Shown here: positions 8,102 through 19,000 of the stretch, one piece after another
Layout: each line of letters starts with the position of its first letter
Numbering within the stretch: the stretch's first letter is position 1
Source of the DNA: a virus
Virus record (IMG/VR): IMGVR_UViG_3300017917_003541
Span: 1 to 37,849 of that record
Length of the DNA stretch: 37,849 bases
Direction: 5' to 3' (one strand)
The notes under the pieces: model-generated
What the model was told of the DNA's origin: nothing
The model's database searches: none
Seen by the model: the letters and a program-made list of their open reading frames with translations, nothing else
Program-made: the position numbers and the translations under genes

Positions 8102-8977
8102 TTATTTTTGGTTTTTAATAGACTCAATAATTTGATCTACATTAAAGATTTCATCCTCATTATTATAAGGGAACTCTAACAAATCACCAGCAATATTAAA
8201 TTGTTGTAAGTATGAGTTTCTTAATTCAGGTTTAACTGTAAAAGGATTAGATACAATATTGTCATGCATACTATAACCAAATACTTCTGGCTTATTAGCA
8301 ATCCAACATACTGTTGAAGGCATATTCATAGCTGCTGCTGTATGTTGAGCAAAACTATCAATAAATAATCTTTTATTACTTAAAGAATTTAATACACATA
8401 AAGCTCTAAAAGTATCAGTTACTGGATAAGTGTAATCAAATCCAATTTGGTCTTCTCTTTTAATATGGATAATATTATAATCTTTTCTAAAAGCATCAAT
8501 TACTTTAATAGCTACAGATGATGGAATATCTCTTGCCCAAGAATACTTATGTTCTGTTTGACTACCACCATTTGTTTGTAACAACAAAATAGGCAAATCT
8601 GATTGGAAACGGTTTTCAAAGAATTTAATTTCTCGAGCTGTTAAATGAATTTTAGGCAACTCACCATTATATTCAACTCCAAACATTTCACACCAAGTTT
8701 TAATTAAGTGTTCGTTTTGTTTTAAGTGATTTGTTTCTAAATAAGGATCATGAGCAAACAACAATACATCTTTATCTTTTACAAACTCATCATAAAAATA
8801 ACTAAACCCACTAAAATTGTAAGTACGGTAAACATTAGGGTTATTTAAAAATACATCAGCATATCCTGATACTACAATCAGATTTGCTTTAGGGTATTGT
8901 TTGTGAATTGCTTCACAAACAGCTGTGGCCATGATGCATTTACCAATACCACCATTAATTTGAAAGATTATATTCAT
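8102..8977 (-). CDS. GT9-like (heptosyltransferase family) glycosyltransferase
   Basis: This 291-residue protein has the start of a GT9 enzyme: MNIIFQINGGIGKCIMATAV, equivalent to the glycine-rich acceptor loop of ADP-heptose:LPS heptosyltransferases. Later segments ILLLQTNGGSQ (about 155-165) and LFIDSFAQHTAAAMNMPSTV (about 203-222) correspond to the family's donor-domain strands and the D/S-x-x-x-H-x-A-A region. At 291 residues it is shorter than LPS heptosyltransferases (about 320-350). It is the first gene of the glycan cassette, and a second GT9-type gene (the TibC-like one) ends the cassette. The sugar it uses is not determined. Confidence 0.78.
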   Translation of the reverse strand: MNIIFQINGGIGKCIMATAVCEAIHKQYPKANLIVVSGYADVFLNNPNVYRTYNFSGFSYFYDEFVKDKDVLLFAHDPYLETNHLKQNEHLIKTWCEMFGVEYNGELPKIHLTAREIKFFENRFQSDLPILLLQTNGGSQTEHKYSWARDIPSSVAIKVIDAFRKDYNIIHIKREDQIGFDYTYPVTDTFRALCVLNSLSNKRLFIDSFAQHTAAAMNMPSTVCWIANKPEVFGYSMHDNIVSNPFTVKPELRNSYLQQFNIAGDLLEFPYNNEDEIFNVDQIIESIKNQK

Positions 8978-9018
8978 ACACGTAAGATAATAACTAATTA
9001 TTAGGCAACCAAACTAGA

Positions 9019-9345
9019 TTACAAAGATCCTGATGGAGGAACTGGGGCTAATACTTCATCAACCAAAGCCATAATTTCTAGGTTGTCTAAGTCTGCATAT
9101 TGTACTCTATATCCTTTTTCACCCTCAACTTTTGCTTGCCAGTCAGCAAACATATTATCAAAAATGTTGATAGCATGGTATTGTTTAGTACCAGTATAAC
9201 CTTCGGGACGATTGTCCCATACGTTATCAACTACAGGTTGTAACATAGTTAATTCAGATGCTTTTTTAGTAGCTCCGCTACCATCAGGTAAAATAACTTG
9301 AACATCTCCGAAACCAAAAATGTGTAATGTGCTAAATTCAGTCAT
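9019..9345 (-). CDS. Hypothetical 108-residue protein upstream of glycan cassette
   Basis: I do not recognise this family. The protein is small and acidic, with no signal peptide or membrane segment. It starts MTEFSTLHIFGFGDVQVILP and ends in a short Pro/Ser-rich tail (LAPVPPSGSL). The sequence is mixed alpha/beta, with several aromatic residues (NVWDNRPEGYTGTKQYH). It has its own late-type motif 15 nt before the ATG and lies 41 nt upstream of the GT9 gene. It may therefore lead the transcript that carries the glycan cassette. Confidence 0.75.
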   Translation of the reverse strand: MTEFSTLHIFGFGDVQVILPDGSGATKKASELTMLQPVVDNVWDNRPEGYTGTKQYHAINIFDNMFADWQAKVEGEKGYRVQYADLDNLEIMALVDEVLAPVPPSGSL

Positions 9346-9360
9346 AATTTTATTTGTTTA

Positions 9361-9370
9361 TTATAAATAT
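9361..9370 (-). promoter_or_regulatory. Late-type motif upstream of the 108-residue protein and glycan cassette
   Basis: The coding strand reads CATATTTATAAT, 15 nt before the ATG at 9345, and is followed by an A-rich leader. If it is a promoter, it would also serve the downstream glycosyltransferase genes, which have none of their own and are tightly packed. Confidence 0.55.
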
Positions 9371-9387
9371 GTGAAAAAATAATAAAA

Positions 9388-10068
9388 TTAATTAACTATT
9401 ACATCAAAATACAAACCTGTAAATCCACCGTAAGAGGCAACATCTTCAGTTCCATAAACAGTAGAATCAAAAGTAGCACCTCCAGGACCCGCAGGAACTG
9501 TACCTCCAGTAACTTTAGTACTTCCATTTATAACAATATTAGTTGTACCTCCAGCAAAAGTAGGGTTAGCTCCAGAAACTGTTACTTTCCAATATCCTCT
9601 AAAAATAATAGGATTGGTTGTCATGCTTACAGCACTAGGTCCGTAAGTACCAGGGGCCATTGCCATACCACCACCATTTAAGTATTGATAAGAAAATGAA
9701 GAATCCCATAACTCAACATTTACGTTAACAGCATTATCTACTGGAGGAGGTGGAAATGGTGGGGGATTTGTTTTATTATTTGTTACATTTAAAGTTACCT
9801 GAAATGTAGAATTATCATAAAAATAAGTTAATCCTGAATAGTCTCCTATTTCATAATCTGATGTTTTGGCTGCTAGTCCATAAATTCTGTTTGCTCCTGA
9901 TCCTTCATGTACTCCCCAGTTATTGTCTGTTAGGGAATTTGATCCATTAGGACCAGCAAAATATGAGAAAAAACTCATAGTAAGTAAACTCAGTTGTCCC
10001 GAACTATAAGGAGAATTAGCTTCACTCCATATAGCAGACATACTAATATCAGAGGTAGGCAAAGTCAT
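9388..10068 (-). CDS. Gly-rich fibre-associated structural protein
   Basis: This 226-residue protein begins TLPTSDISMSAIWSE, resembling the N-terminal ISMSxI motif seen in many phage tail and fibre proteins. A proline hinge, PPPFPPPP (102-109), separates this part from a beta-rich C-terminal half full of Gly, Asn and Thr (GGTTNIVINGSTKVTGGT). No enzyme motif is visible. Its ATG shares one base with the stop of the giant fibre gene, indicating translational coupling and suggesting a partner or tip protein for that fibre. An alternative is an independent baseplate or tail protein. Confidence 0.72.
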   Translation of the reverse strand: MTLPTSDISMSAIWSEANSPYSSGQLSLLTMSFFSYFAGPNGSNSLTDNNWGVHEGSGANRIYGLAAKTSDYEIGDYSGLTYFYDNSTFQVTLNVTNNKTNPPPFPPPPVDNAVNVNVELWDSSFSYQYLNGGGMAMAPGTYGPSAVSMTTNPIIFRGYWKVTVSGANPTFAGGTTNIVINGSTKVTGGTVPAGPGGATFDSTVYGTEDVASYGGFTGLYFDVIVN

Positions 10069-13000
10069 TACTTGTTAATTTGTTTTTTTAACTCGTTTAA
10101 TTCTGTTGAAAGTTCTTTTATAGCCTCAATTAATAAAGCTGTTATTTTATCGTATTTAACCGCCTTATACCCATTGTCCCTAGTTACTACTAACTCGGGT
10201 GCAATTTTTTCAATTTCTTGAGCCATTACACCTATATCGTGTCCTTCATTTTCATGTATACCAGGCATTGGTATCCAATCAAATCCGTAACCACTAATTT
10301 GGTTAAGTTTTTCTAGTGAACCTGTTAACGGTTGTTTATTATTTTTTAATCTTTCGTCGGAAGAATAGAAAGCAATAACATCAGATGTTGCTCTAATTGT
10401 ACCACAAGCTTGTAAGTTGTTTACATAAGTGTAACAAGCAACTGTTGCTGTTAAGTTAGATCCTATTATAAATGAGTCAGAAGCACCACTACAAACTAAA
10501 TTGCTTTTTCCACCTAAAATTCCTGAGTATACAGAAGATACTGTGTTGCTTTTACCTCCACCTATAAATGAACAAAAACCTGAGACTGTGTTGCTTTGAC
10601 CACTACCTATAAATGAGCGACATCCTGAAACTGTGTTATTTGTACCACCAACAATAGCACCAGCATAAGCAGATACTGTGTTAACAGTTCCACCAGCAAT
10701 TGTTGCTTCTTGGGCTGAGATTGTGTTTTGATATCCTCCAGATATTGTGCTCCAACAATTTGATACTGTATGATTATATCCACCACCAATAAATGATGAT
10801 GCTCCTGTTGCTGCGTTAGTATATCCTCCAGAAACAGTTGAATAACTATTTGTAGCACAGTTTAATCTACCCCCGCCTACTGTTGAATAAACACCAGAGG
10901 TTGTGTTAGCACATCCTCCGCCTATAAATGAGCAGTTGCCTGAGGCTGTGTTGCCTAACCCACCACCAATTGTTGATAAAGTACCAGAGGCTGTGTTGCT
11001 TTTACCCCCTGATACTGTTGCTTGAGCAGCAGATGCTACATTTGAATATCCTGATACTGTTGATGTTGTTGAACCTGCTGTAATACTATTATTATATCCA
11101 CCAGGGATTGTTGCTAAGTAACCGCAGTTTACATTCTCGGCTCCACCACCTACTGTTCCAAAATCACAATATGCCTTACTACTTCTTCCTCCTGCTGCAG
11201 TTGAATATTCTCCGGAGGCTGTGTTATTCGCACCACCACCTACAAATGAGTGACCTCCTGAGGCGGTATTTACTCTACCACCACCAACAAATGAACAAGC
11301 ACCTGAAGCTGTATTAGCTATACCACCACCTAAAAATGCTCTACCTCCTGAAACTGTGTTTCCCTCACCTCCAACTAATGAAGCTCTAAGACCACTATTA
11401 GTATTGTTATATCCACCTGTTACAACAGCATCATAACTTGATGCTGTATTGAGTGCTCCTCCTCCAACAAAGGCACCAGCACATATAGCACAGTTGTTTT
11501 GACCACCTACTACAATAGCGTTTACTCTGTTGCCTCCAACACCACCAACTATGTTGGTATTTCCGCCTCCTATAAAACCATAATTAGCACAAACTTTGTT
11601 ATTATATCCACCACTTGCTGTAGAGTAAGCATTTGTAGTGCAGTTAGCTTGACCTCCACCTACTGTTGAACAAGCGCCTGAGGATATGTTGTTTCTACCT
11701 CCAGATACAACTGATGTATTACCACTTGCTGTGTTTATACATCCCCCACCAATAACAGCCATATATCCAGTACCACTATTGTTATATCCACCAGATACTG
11801 TTCCATAAGCTCCTCCTGCTCTGTTGTTTACACCACCAGATATTGTATCGCCTGTATTAGTAGCACAGTTATATGATCCTCCACCTATACTACCAAGTAC
11901 TCCAGATGATAAGTTAACATATCCACCTCCTACAAAAGAACAACAACCTGAAGCTGTGTTAATATATCCTCCACCTATAAATGAGTTAGTTCCTGAAGCT
12001 GTATTGGCTAAACCACCACCTACTCTGGAAGCACTACCACTAGCTGTATTAGTACATCCTCCTCCTATAGAAGCATGGTTAGAAGTAGCAGAGTTATTTT
12101 CACCACCAGATATTACGGAAGCATATGCTGCAGATGCTGTATTACCATATCCTCCTCCTATTGCGTTACCATAACAAGTAACGTTGTTTCCACAACCACC
12201 TGCTATAGTACCTGCTCTTCCAGGAACTGTGTTTCCACATCCACCACCTATTGTTGAATAAAGATTTGAAGCAACGTTTGATTGACCACCATTTACTACT
12301 GATCTATATCCAGAGGCTGTGTTTGATATACCACCACCTATAAACGAACCGTCATTTGATGATATATTAGATCGTCCTCCACTTAAGGTTGAATCTGTAC
12401 CAGAGGCTGTATTACATCTACCACCACCAATGAAAGCTAACCCAGCAGAAGCTGTATTATTTTCACCACCGGCAATTGTAGACATATAAGTACCACTTGC
12501 TGTGTTTCCTACTCCACCACCTATTGCCGCGTAGAATGTACTAGAGGCTGTATTACAAATACCTCCAGCAACTGTAGCCATACAACCTGTGGCTCTGTTA
12601 CAAACTCCACCACCTACTGTTGATCCAACTCCTAAAGCACAGTTTCTAAGTCCACCACCAATTGTTGATACTTGGCCTGCATTGTAGCAACATGTTGGGT
12701 TACTGCAAACATAACCATCAACACACCAATCACCACCTGCTGTGTTGTTAAATACACCTCCTCCGATAGTCGCACCTGCGGCACAAGCAGTTGCTACTGT
12801 TGAGCGTATCACATTAAATATACCACCACCAATTGTAGCATCACTAGATACGTTTTTGTTTAAGTATCCTCCGGAAATTGTTGAAGCATAACCAGCACAA
12901 ATAATATTACCATATCCACCACCAACAGCACCAGCGTATCCTGAAACTGTGTTGCTTCTACCTCCACTAATAGTTGATGCTTGACTTGAAACTGTATTAG

Positions 13001-16000
13001 ATCCACCACCACCTACTGTTGTGAATCCAGCAGAGGATGTATTAGCGCAACCACCGCCTACTGTTGATAAATAAGCAGAAGATGTATTATTCTTACCACC
13101 ATTGATAATGGAAAAATAATTACCAGAAGCTGTATTACTTGCTCCTCCTCCTATAAATCCATATCTACTAGTGTTTACATTTCCAGCACCACCGGTTGTT
13201 GTTCCAAATTCTTGGGTAGCACAGTTACATCTACCACCACCTACAATTGAACAAGCACCTGAGGCTAAGTTAGTATCTCCACCAGCTACTGTTGATATAG
13301 CCCCTGATGATATATTGAATAAACCTCCGGCTACTACAGAGTCAATACCTTGTGCTCTGTTTTGAAAACCACCTCCTATAAAAGAAAACTTACCAGCTAC
13401 ATAAAAAGTGGTTGGAGAAACAGTAAAATACCCTCCATCATTCCATGTTCCTCCAGATGAGTTGTTTCCAACACCACCGGCTATAGTTGCTCCCGCGGTA
13501 CAAGTACTATTTAAAACATCACATATTCTGTTACAACTACCTCCACCTATTGTTCCTGCGTTTGAATAGTTGTTATTACCATATCCACCACTTATTGTTG
13601 AGGCGTAAGCTGTAGCATTATTTGAAATACCACCCGCGATAGTTGAATATTGGGCAGATGCTGTGTTTCCTGTACCTCCTCCTACTGTTGATCTATTAAA
13701 GGAAGCAACGTTAGACGAACCACCACCCACTGTTGAACAGTTACCTGAGGATGTGTTACTTATACCACCACCTATAAATGAGTGGCAACCTGAGGCTGTG
13801 TTTGAAGTACCACCACCTATAAATGCTCTAGCAGCTGTAGAACTGTTATTAATACCTCCTACAACAGCCGCTTGAGCGCCATTAACATAGTTTTGGTAAC
13901 CACCTGAAATTGTTGAGTCACTAGAACATATAAGATTTTTAAACCCACCACCAATAATACTAGCGCTACCTGCTAAAACTCGGTTACATCCTCCACCTAC
14001 AACAACAGATAAACCAGAAACTGTTGTATTACAAAATCCACCTATTGTAGAAGAACAATATCCTGATACTGTGTTGCATCTACCACTACCTACAAATGAA
14101 GCAGTGCCTGAAGCTGTATTACTACCACCACCGGTAGCAACTGAACAGTTACCTGAGGCTGTGTTAAGACATCCACCACCTGCAAATGATGTTCTACCTG
14201 TAGATGTAACACTATATCCTCCAGATAATGTACTAACATCTCCTGAGGCTGTGTTACCAAGCCCACCACCTATTGTTGAATAATTAGATCCAACAGAACT
14301 ATTACCTTGACCTCCACCTACTACAGCTCCAACAGTTGAGGCTGTGTTATCATTACCACCACTAATAGTTGACCAAGCTCCAGAAGTTACATGACTTTCA
14401 CCACCGCCTATTGTTGAGCAAGCACCTGAGGCTATATTACTTATACCACCACCTAAAAATGAACTATTACCAGAGGCCGTATTATAACCTCCACTCATAG
14501 TTCCTGATGCGTTACCAGAGGCTATATTATTTCTACCTCCTAAAATAGCGGAAAAATACCCACATGCTGTGTTAGCGTAACCTGCACCTATTGTTATATA
14601 ATATCCACCACTAACTGTATTAGCTGCTCCTCCTAAAATAGAGTTTACTAAACTAGAGGCTGTGTTAGTATTACCACCAGCAATTGTGTTAAGATAACCT
14701 CCACAAATAAAGTTACTTACACCACCACCTATTGTGTTGTAACAAGTTCCACACGCTCTGTTTGTATCACCACCGGCAACTACAGACCATCTACTTATTG
14801 CTTGGTTTTTATTACCACCACCAATAGTTGTAAATTCACCAATTGATATATTTCCACACCCACCACCTATAACAGATGATGAACAATATATACAGTTACC
14901 TGTACCCCCGCCTATAAATGAATAGGCTCCACTATATATTCTACTACAATAACCTCCACTAATAGTTGAATAATCACCTATAACACAGTTATATTGACCA
15001 CCACTAATTGTACTAAATTGATTTCGGGCTTGGTTTCCACCTCCACCACCTACAAAGGTACCGGCAGCACAAGCTAAATTAACTCTACCACCAACTACAA
15101 TTGCTGAATCTGCAGAAGCTATATTACTATATCCACTACCAATAAATGATAAATAACCACTTGCTGTGTTAGTATCTCCTCCAACCACAGATGAATTGTT
15201 ACCTGAAGCTGTACTAGTTTTACCACCACTTACTGTTGAAAAAGCACCTGAGGCTGTGTTAGCATATCCACCACCAATTGTTGAACAACCACCTGAGGCT
15301 AAATTTCCACAACCTCCATTTATAGTTGACATATTAGAGGTAGCACAGTTTTGATATCCTCCAGAAACAGTAGAAGTAAAACCACAAGCGCGGTTTTGAT
15401 AACCACCACCTACAGTTGAAAAACATCCTAAAGCTTGTCCTGCATATCCTCCACTAACAGTACCATAAGGTCCATTAGCGTATCCATTTAAACCACCTGC
15501 TACTACAGATGTATAACCAGAGGCTGTTGAGTTTCTACCACTAGCTACAGACCATCCTCCACTAGCGACTGTATTACATCCTCCACCTACAAATGAAAAA
15601 CCACCTGAGGCTGTGTTTCCACAACCACCACCAATTGTTGAGCAAGCTCCTGAGGCTGTGTTAGTATGCCCACCACTTATTGTTGATCGTGTTCCGGAAG
15701 CTGTATTGACTTGGCCTCCACTTATTGATGAACCATAAGTACCACTTGCTGTATTGTTAGTACCCCCACCTATAAAAGCAAAAGCACCTATTGATTTATT
15801 ATTATATCCTCCAGAAACTGTTGAATAGGTAGTTGTAGCACAGTTTGCTATACCACCCCCTACAGCGGAGTATGTGCCTGAGGCTGTATTAACTTTACCA
15901 CCTGCTACTACAGAACAAGCACCAGAAGCTGTATTACTTATGCCTCCTGCTAAAGAGTTTTGAGCAAAGCAAAAATACATTAAATTAGTACTTTGTACTA

Positions 16001-19000
16001 ATAATGAACTTGAAGCATAAACCGCATATCCTGGTTGATAATTGAATGTTGTACCACTTATACCTGCTGTACCGTTAATAGATACACCTGAAGATCCTGC
16101 TGAACCTGAAGTACCACTTGTACCTGATGGAGCTGAGAAACCAGCAGCACCCGCTATACCTGAAGTACCTGAAGTACCTGAAGTACCTGCTGTATTTGAG
16201 GCACCTGATGTACCTGCCGCACCTGTAGTTCCGTTTGATCCTGCTGAACCTGCAGAACCTGAAGTATTAGATGAACCACTTGTACCTGCTGCTCCTGTTG
16301 TACCACTTGATCCGTTTGAACCTGAAGTGCCACTTGTTTGACTTGAACCTGAAGTACCTGCTGCTCCTGTTGTTCCGTTAGAACCACTAGAACCTGAAGT
16401 ACCTGATGTATTTGATATACCACTTGCTCCTGCTAGTCCTGAGGTACCTGTAGTACCTGAAGAACCCGCAGAACCACTTGATCCACTTGTGTTTGAAGCA
16501 CCTGATGTACCTGCTGCTCCTGTTGTTCCGTTAGAACCAGCAGAACCACTTGAACCTGAAGTGTTTGAAGCACCTGATGTACCTGCGGCGCCTGTTGTTC
16601 CGTTTGATCCTGAACTACCTGAAGTTCCTGAAGTTGCTGAAACACCTGAACCTCCGTCTACACCTGAAGTTCCTGTAGAACCAGATGAACCTGAAGAACC
16701 AGATGAACCACTTGTTTGACTTGAACCTGAAGTACCTATAGCTCCTGTAGTACCATTTGAACCCGATGATCCTGATGAACCACTTGTTTGACTAGCACCT
16801 GAAGTACCAGCTGCACCTGTAGTACCTTGTGAACCACTAGATCCACTAGAACCACTTGAATTACTTGCACCTGAAGTACCTGCTGCTCCACCTGTTCCAT
16901 TAGAACCTGCTGAACCTGAAGTACCAGAGGTTGCACTTTGGGCTGAGAAACCAGCTGCACCTGCTATACCTGAAGTTCCTGAAGAACCACTTGTACCTGA
17001 TGTATTACTTGATCCTGAAGTTCCAGCTGCACCTGTTGTTCCATTTGAACCAGATGAACCACTAGAACCACTTGAATTAGAAGCTCCTGAAGTACCAGCT
17101 GCTCCTGTTGTTCCATTAGAACCAGCTGAGCCACTTGAACCACTTGTATTAGAGGCACCTGAAGTACCTGCATCTCCAGTAGTACCTTGTGATCCTGCTG
17201 AACCACTAGTACCTGAAGTGTTTGAATTGCCTGATGTACCAGCAGCACCAGTAGTTCCATTAGAACCACTTGAACCACTTGTACCTGAAGTATTTGAGAT
17301 ACCACTTGCACCTGCTAAACCTGAGGTACCTGTTGTACCTGAGGAACCAGCTGTACCAGAAGTACCTGAAGTATTGCTTGAACCTGAAGTTCCAGCATCA
17401 CCTGTTGTACCTTGTGATCCTGCTGAACCACTTGTACCTGAAGTGTTTGAGTTACCTGAAGTACCAGCGTTACCTGTTGTACCTTGAGAACCACTTGATC
17501 CACTAGAACCACTTGTTTGACTAGCTCCAGAAGTACCAGCAGCTCCTGTGCTACCATTTGAACCACTTGATCCTGAAGTACCTGAAGTAGCTGAAACACC
17601 TGAACCTCCGTCTACACCTGAAGTACCAGTTGAACCTGAAGAACCACTAGAACCTGAGGTACCAGAAGTACCTGCGTTGCCTGATGTTCCTGAAGAACCT
17701 GAAGCTCCTGAAGTACCACTTGTTTGTGATAAACCACTAGTACCTGTTGAACCACTTGATCCACTTGTACCTGAAGTACTTGATTGACCTGAGTTACCTG
17801 CGTTTCCTGTAGTACCATTAGAACCACTAGAACCACTTGTACCAGAAGTATTAGAAGCACCTGATGTACCTGCATCACCTGTTGTACCAAATGAACCTGC
17901 AGAACCTGATGAACCACTTGTATTAGATGATCCAGATGTACCAGCGTCTCCTGTAGTACCTTGAGAACCACTAGAACCACTTGAACCACTTGTTTGACTT
18001 AATCCTGAGGTACCAGCAGCACCTGTACTACCTTGAGAACCAGAACTACCTGATGAACCACTTGTTTGGCTTAAACCTGAAGTACCAGCTGCTCCTCCTG
18101 TCCCATTAGAACCTGAAGAACCGCTTGTACCTGAGGTAGCACTTTGAGCAGAAAAACCAGCTGCACCTGCTATACCTGATGTACCTGAACTACCACTAGT
18201 TCCTGAAGTGTTTGAAGTACCGCTTGTACCATCAACACCTGAAGTACCAGATGAACCTGTTGAACCTGAAGAACCTGAAGTACCAGCAGTAGCTGCTGTA
18301 CCTGAAGCGCCTGATGTTCCTGAAGTACCATTAGTACCACTTGTTTGGCTTAAACCACTTGTACCTGTAGTACCTGAACTACCTGAAGTACCTGATGTAG
18401 AACTTTGTCCACTATTACCTGCATTACCGGTTGTTCCATTTGAACCACCTGATCCTGAGGTACCAGATGTATTTGAATTACCAGAAGTACCAGCGTCACC
18501 TGTTGTACCAAATGAACCTGCAGAGCCAGAAGAACCACTTGTTCCACTAGTTCCTGAAGTACCATCTGCTCCACTTGAACCTGAAGAACCAGTAGAACCA
18601 CTTAAACCTGAAGTACCAGATGAACCTGTAGTACCACTAGTTTGGCTTAAACCTGAAGTACCTGTTGTACCTGAAGAACCAGAAGTTCCTGAGGTACCTG
18701 ATTGACCTGAGTTTCCATCATTACCATTTGTACCTGAAGTTCCTGAAGAACCTGTTGATCCACTTGAACCTGAAGATCCACTTGAACCGGATACTCCATT
18801 AAAACCATTTAGACCTGAAGTACCAGATGAACCTGTACTACCTGAAGTGCCTGATGTATTAGATTGGCCTGAGTTTCCAGCGTTACCATTTGAACCTGAA
18901 CTACCACTTGAACCTGAAGTTCCACTTGTATCCGCTGTTCCTGAAGAACCAGCTGAACCTGAAGTACCTGTTGTACCACTTGTTTGACTTAATCCTGAGG

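Noticed and set aside
16042-18705. Long Pro/Glu/Val-rich open frames on the plus strand opposite the collagen-like region
   Set aside because: They arise because the 9-bp repeat on the minus strand has no stop codons in antisense. Their composition mirrors the Gly/Ser/Thr repeat, and no start or leader signals support them.
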